The translations under genes were made by a program, and so were the position numbers. Below, piece after piece: positions 61,452 to 64,000 of a stretch of 64,000 nucleotides of DNA. Location of the stretch: NCBI GenBank assembly GCA_963766295.1, contig CAVXYW010000001.1, positions 124,001 through 188,000 on the forward strand, given 5' to 3'. Under the pieces are notes generated by a model. The model did not search any database, was not told the origin of the DNA, and was given only the letters and a program-made list of their open reading frames with translations. Origin of the DNA: JBBDRJ01 sp963766295. Lineage in GTDB: Bacteria; Actinomycetota; JAICYB01. Position 1 is the first letter of the stretch, and each line of letters opens with the position of its first letter.

Positions 61452-61861
61452 CAAGAAACCCTTGGCTTGAATTGAGGCAGGGTGAGATCGCCCTCGAAGG
61501 TGTCGAACGTCACCTCGACACCCATCCCGATCTCGATCGCGTCCGGATCTATCCCGACGATGTTCGAGATCAGGCGAGTACCTTCTTCCAGCTCGATCAA
61601 GCCGATGGCATTCGGGTATTCGAACCCCGGAACCGGCGGGTAGTGATGGATGGCGAAGCTGTAGACGGTGCCTCGGCCCGACGACTCGATCGCCTTCCAT
61701 TCGAGCGATCCACAAGCAGGGCACCCGGGCCCCGGTGGGTGACGTAGCTTCGCGCACTGATTGCACTGCTGGATCAGGAGCCGTCCGTTGCGCGCGCCTT
61801 CCCAGAAGAATTCGGTGTCGGCGCTGACGGCCGGCTTCGGACGCGAAGCTTGCTGGCTCAT
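61451..61861 (-). CDS. DUF35 Zn-ribbon/OB-fold protein
   Basis: This 136-residue protein has a zinc ribbon CNQCAKLRHPPGPGCPACGS (two CxxC pairs) followed by an OB-fold with GRGTVYSFAIHHYPPVPGFEYP. DUF35 proteins bind thiolase-fold Ltp proteins, and one is encoded three genes downstream. The two would form a retro-aldolase complex as ChsH2-DUF35 does with Ltp2. An ATGA overlap with the dehydrogenase at 61858 fixes the start. Confidence 0.87.
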   Translation of the reverse strand: MSQQASRPKPAVSADTEFFWEGARNGRLLIQQCNQCAKLRHPPGPGCPACGSLEWKAIESSGRGTVYSFAIHHYPPVPGFEYPNAIGLIELEEGTRLISNIVGIDPDAIEIGMGVEVTFDTFEGDLTLPQFKPRVS

Positions 61862-63000
61862 CGCGGCATCTTTAGTCCGGCGGTCGCGATGATCATGCGC
61901 TGTATCTCGTTGACCCCGCCGCCGAAGGTGAGGATGACGGCCGAGCGGTAAGCCTGTTCGAGCACACCGTTCAAGACTGCTCCGGGAGTACCGCGCCGGA
62001 TGCCGCCTTCGCGTCCGAGGACTTCGAGCATCAAGCGGTAAGCCTCGATGTACATCTCCGTCCCATACACCTTCTGTGCCGACGCGTCGGCCGGATCCAG
62101 CGCGCCGAATTCGAGCGACGCGGCGACGCGCCAGTTGAAGAGCTTCAACGCTTCGATCATCGCGTCCACGCGAGCGAGGTTCAGCTGAATCCACGGAACG
62201 CGGATGACTCCTTCGTCGCGCGCCCAATCGACAACGTCTTCCCAGATCTTGCGTACCCAGCCAGTCGTAGCCAACGCGACACGCTCGTGGTTGAGCTGAT
62301 TGGTTATGAGGGACCAGCCCTGGTTCTCCTCGCCGATGAGCATGTTGGCCGGGATGCGGACGTCCTCGTAATAGGTAGCGGTCGTTTGCAGTCCGGCGAG
62401 CGTGGTGATCGGTGTCGCCTTGAAGCCCGGGGTCTGCGTGTCCATCAAGAAGATCGAGATGCCTTTGTGCTTCGGGGCTTCGGGATCGGTGCGCGCCGCG
62501 AGCCACACCCATTCGCAATCCTCTGCGCCGGACGTGAATATCTTGCTTCCGTTAACGACGTAGTCCTCGCCCTCGCGCACCGCGCGTGTTCGCAGAGAAG
62601 CGAGATCGGTGCCGGCTTCCGGTTCGCTGTATCCGACGGCGAAGTCGACGTCGCCGGACAGGATCTTGGGAAGGAAGTAGTCCTTCTGCTCTTCCGAGCC
62701 GTACTTCATAAGGGTGGGACCAACCGTGTTCAGCGCGATCACCGGCATCGGCACACGAGCGCGTTCGGCTTCCTCGAAGAAGATCAGCTGCTCGACCGGA
62801 CCGCGGCCCTGTCCTCCGTACTCGGCCGGCCAGCCAACCCCGAGCCACCCGTCGTCTCCTAGCCGCTTACAAACGGATCGGTAGTCGGGAGCTCTGGGCT
62901 CGTTCCAGGCGGTCTTTCCGTGGGTACGCGGGATCGAATCGAAGTAGGTGCGCAACTCGTCGCGCAGCGCCAGCTGTTCCGGGGTGAGGTCGATGTGCAT
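61858..63000 (-). CDS. Acyl-CoA dehydrogenase, long type, first gene of the operon
   Basis: This 380-residue acyl-CoA dehydrogenase starts MHIDLTPEQLALRDELRTYF and has GYSEPEAGTDLASLRT, NGSKIFTSGAEDCEWVWLAARTDPEA and a C-terminal FGGGVNEIQRMIIATAGLKMPR. The classical YEGT glutamate is replaced by Gly. It heads the 11-gene operon and is paired with the short subunit at 60441. The operator at 63007-63023 is 6 bases before the ATG, so the promoter is under direct control. Confidence 0.92.
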   Translation of the reverse strand: MHIDLTPEQLALRDELRTYFDSIPRTHGKTAWNEPRAPDYRSVCKRLGDDGWLGVGWPAEYGGQGRGPVEQLIFFEEAERARVPMPVIALNTVGPTLMKYGSEEQKDYFLPKILSGDVDFAVGYSEPEAGTDLASLRTRAVREGEDYVVNGSKIFTSGAEDCEWVWLAARTDPEAPKHKGISIFLMDTQTPGFKATPITTLAGLQTTATYYEDVRIPANMLIGEENQGWSLITNQLNHERVALATTGWVRKIWEDVVDWARDEGVIRVPWIQLNLARVDAMIEALKLFNWRVAASLEFGALDPADASAQKVYGTEMYIEAYRLMLEVLGREGGIRRGTPGAVLNGVLEQAYRSAVILTFGGGVNEIQRMIIATAGLKMPR

Positions 63001-63003
63001 GCG

Positions 63004-63026
63004 ATATCTGACGGTCCGTCAGATAT
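63004..63026. promoter_or_regulatory. Extended TCTGAC-N5-GTCAGA operator of the 11-gene operon
   Basis: A 9-5-9 perfect palindrome (ATATCTGAC-GGTCC-GTCAGATAT) contains the 17-bp core at 63007-63023. It lies in the 55-base gap between the hydrolase stop and the dehydrogenase start, directly before the operon that encodes a TetR regulator as its last gene. Confidence 0.75.
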
Positions 63027-63055
63027 GGAGTCTACGGGTGCCGGCGCGGCGCGGT

Positions 63056-63769
63056 TCAGCCCGCCTGGCCGGCGAGTCCGGCCAGCAGCTCAGAGACCTT
63101 GCCGGGATGCGACAGCTGCGGGCAGTGATCGGTGGGCCACTCGAGCACATCGGTCGCTCGGGCCTTAGCCCATTCGCGCTGAGCTTCGGGGCGGATCGAG
63201 CGATCGTCCGCGCACACGATGTATGTCGAGGGGACGGTCTTCCAAGCGGCGGCCCGCACTTCCATATTGAAATCGGCGCCGTAGGACATGGGTCTCGTGC
63301 CGAGTTCGCGCCAGCGGCCGTGCACATCGCTGGACGATTGCTGGAAGGCGCAGCGCACGGCGACCTCGGGATCAAGAGTCAGTAGGCCGTCGTCTCGGAT
63401 CTGCACTCCGTCGTTGAAGTCCGGACTCGAAGATTCATTGAGGACCGTGAGCACCGGCTCGCCTTCGTCCGGCATCGCCGAGGCGATGTAGACCAGACGC
63501 TTCACGTCCGGATGCCCGGCCCCCGCTTCGGTGATGACAACGCCGCCGTAAGAGTTACCGACCAGGACCACAGGTCCGCCTGCGTCGTCGATCACGGACC
63601 TCACATGTTGAGCATCGTCGTGTAGGTCCACAGAGGTATCGGTAGCCGCGCACGTGGGAAGGTCCACCGCCAGCGCCTTCACGTTCCGCGTAGCAAGGTC
63701 GTCGATGACGCCCTCCCACATCCACGACCCACCCCATGCGCCATGCACAAGCACGACGGTTGCGGTCAT
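63056..63769 (-). CDS. Alpha/beta-hydrolase
   Basis: This 237-residue compact hydrolase resembles the EstA/hydroxynitrile-lyase-like group: VLVHGAWGGSWMWE (oxyanion region), nucleophile elbow VGNSYGG, an aspartate in VCADDRSI and the histidine in WPTDHCPQLSHP. The ATG at 63769 follows CAGGGAGGGCGA. It is on the same strand as the operon and 55 bases upstream, but with the operator between, so it is probably transcribed separately. Substrate unknown. Confidence 0.85.
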   Translation of the reverse strand: MTATVVLVHGAWGGSWMWEGVIDDLATRNVKALAVDLPTCAATDTSVDLHDDAQHVRSVIDDAGGPVVLVGNSYGGVVITEAGAGHPDVKRLVYIASAMPDEGEPVLTVLNESSSPDFNDGVQIRDDGLLTLDPEVAVRCAFQQSSSDVHGRWRELGTRPMSYGADFNMEVRAAAWKTVPSTYIVCADDRSIRPEAQREWAKARATDVLEWPTDHCPQLSHPGKVSELLAGLAGQAG

Positions 63770-63793
63770 TCGCCCTCCCTGGCTCCGCACCTA

Positions 63794-63799
63794 TATAAC
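63794..63799 (+). promoter_or_regulatory. -10 box for a leaderless LLM transcript
   Basis: TATAAC stands 6 bases before the ATG at 63806, and no ribosome-binding site is present. Transcription would start at or near the first codon. No clear -35 box was recognised in the 36-base gap from the divergent hydrolase. Confidence 0.4.
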
Positions 63800-63805
63800 A
63801 AGCCA

Positions 63806-64000
63806 ATGAAGCTCGGCTTGATGATCGGATACTGGACGGCGCAGCCGCCGCCGAACCTGGTCGGTCTCGCGCAGCTCGCGGAGTCTGCCGGTTACGACTC
63901 CGTTTGGACGGCGGAGGCGTACGGATCCGACGCCATCTCTCCTTTGTGTTGGATCGGTGCTCATACATCGACCATCAAACTCGGCACGGGGCTCATACAG
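63806..64000 (+). CDS. Luciferase-like oxidoreductase, N-terminal part (runs off the window)
   Basis: The first 65 residues of an LLM-family TIM barrel are visible: MKLGLMIGYWTAQPPPN, LAQLAESAGYDSVWTAEAYGSDAIS, HTSTIKLGTGLIQ. WTAEAYGSDA and KLGTGLIQ are typical of the F420-dependent Mer/Fgd-like subgroup found in actinobacteria. The rest is outside the window, so cofactor preference cannot be confirmed. Confidence 0.85.
   Translation, partial: MKLGLMIGYWTAQPPPNLVGLAQLAESAGYDSVWTAEAYGSDAISPLCWIGAHTSTIKLGTGLIQ

Noticed and set aside
1..64000. Phage, integrase, transposase, toxin-antitoxin or defence genes, and tRNA or rRNA genes
   Set aside because: None was recognised on either strand. All gaps between genes are about 300 bases or less and are covered by the features listed.

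Overview
The window looks like a chromosome segment of a moderately high-GC actinobacterium (Actinomycetota). The pointers are mycobacterial-type steroid/CoA-ester genes (ipdA, ipdB, ipdC and echA20 homologues), four F420/flavin luciferase-fold oxidoreductases, two DinB proteins of the mycothiol-transferase type, a WS/DGAT acyltransferase, promoters placed for leaderless transcripts, and frequent GTG/TTG starts with ATGA/GTGA overlaps. I cannot fix the class. No phage, insertion sequence, CRISPR array, tRNA or rRNA was seen.

Layout. 0-18.9 kb is a catabolic block: a partial SDR, a long/short acyl-CoA dehydrogenase pair, SDR, luciferase-like oxidoreductase, another dehydrogenase, then a DUF35 protein with a thiolase-fold lipid-transfer protein, a thiolase, an acetoacetate-decarboxylase-like protein, an acyl-CoA ligase, an APH-type kinase, an alpha/beta hydrolase and WS/DGAT. 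Inside it, at 7.4-8.7 kb, lie three tandem copies of a small secreted protein of unknown function, each followed by the same hairpin. 18.9-23.1 kb is an SDR-echA20-ipdA-ipdB-ipdC operon, matching the steroid C/D-ring degradation cluster of mycobacteria. 23.1-29.1 kb holds two large secreted repeat proteins (803 and about 1118 aa). They are acidic, rich in Asp/Asn/Gly/Ala, built of 8 and 10 repeats of about 104 and 114 residues, and look like beta-solenoid or curli-like surface proteins. 29.1-36.2 kb is again catabolic (SnoaL, SDR, LLM, YciI; and on the other strand ACAD, CaiB, two MaoC subunits, ACAD). 36.3-46.4 kb has a cupredoxin-CopA-YHS fusion, an FMN reductase, SDRs, a disulfide reductase, a thioesterase, an IclR operon with an LLM, and NhaA. 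46.5-52.5 kb concerns K+ and envelope (KimA, short KdpD, KdpE, YceI, DUF5666). 53.5-63.0 kb is an 11-gene telescoped operon for CoA-thioester degradation, ending in a TetR regulator.

What links the regions is a palindrome, TCTGAC-N5-GTCAGA. It occurs six times exactly or with one mismatch, plus one degenerate copy, each time just upstream of (or over the start of) a catabolic gene or the first repeat protein. I infer a local regulon, perhaps controlled by the TetR gene at 53.5 kb. A second link is a 31-bp motif shared by the promoters of an FMN reductase and a luciferase-like monooxygenase, as expected for a two-component flavin system.

Five reading-frame breaks (28.45, 35.22, 35.97, 40.43 and 58.80 kb) are each repaired by removing a single base. 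Sequence error is likely for at least some of them, so the affected genes are annotated over their full span.
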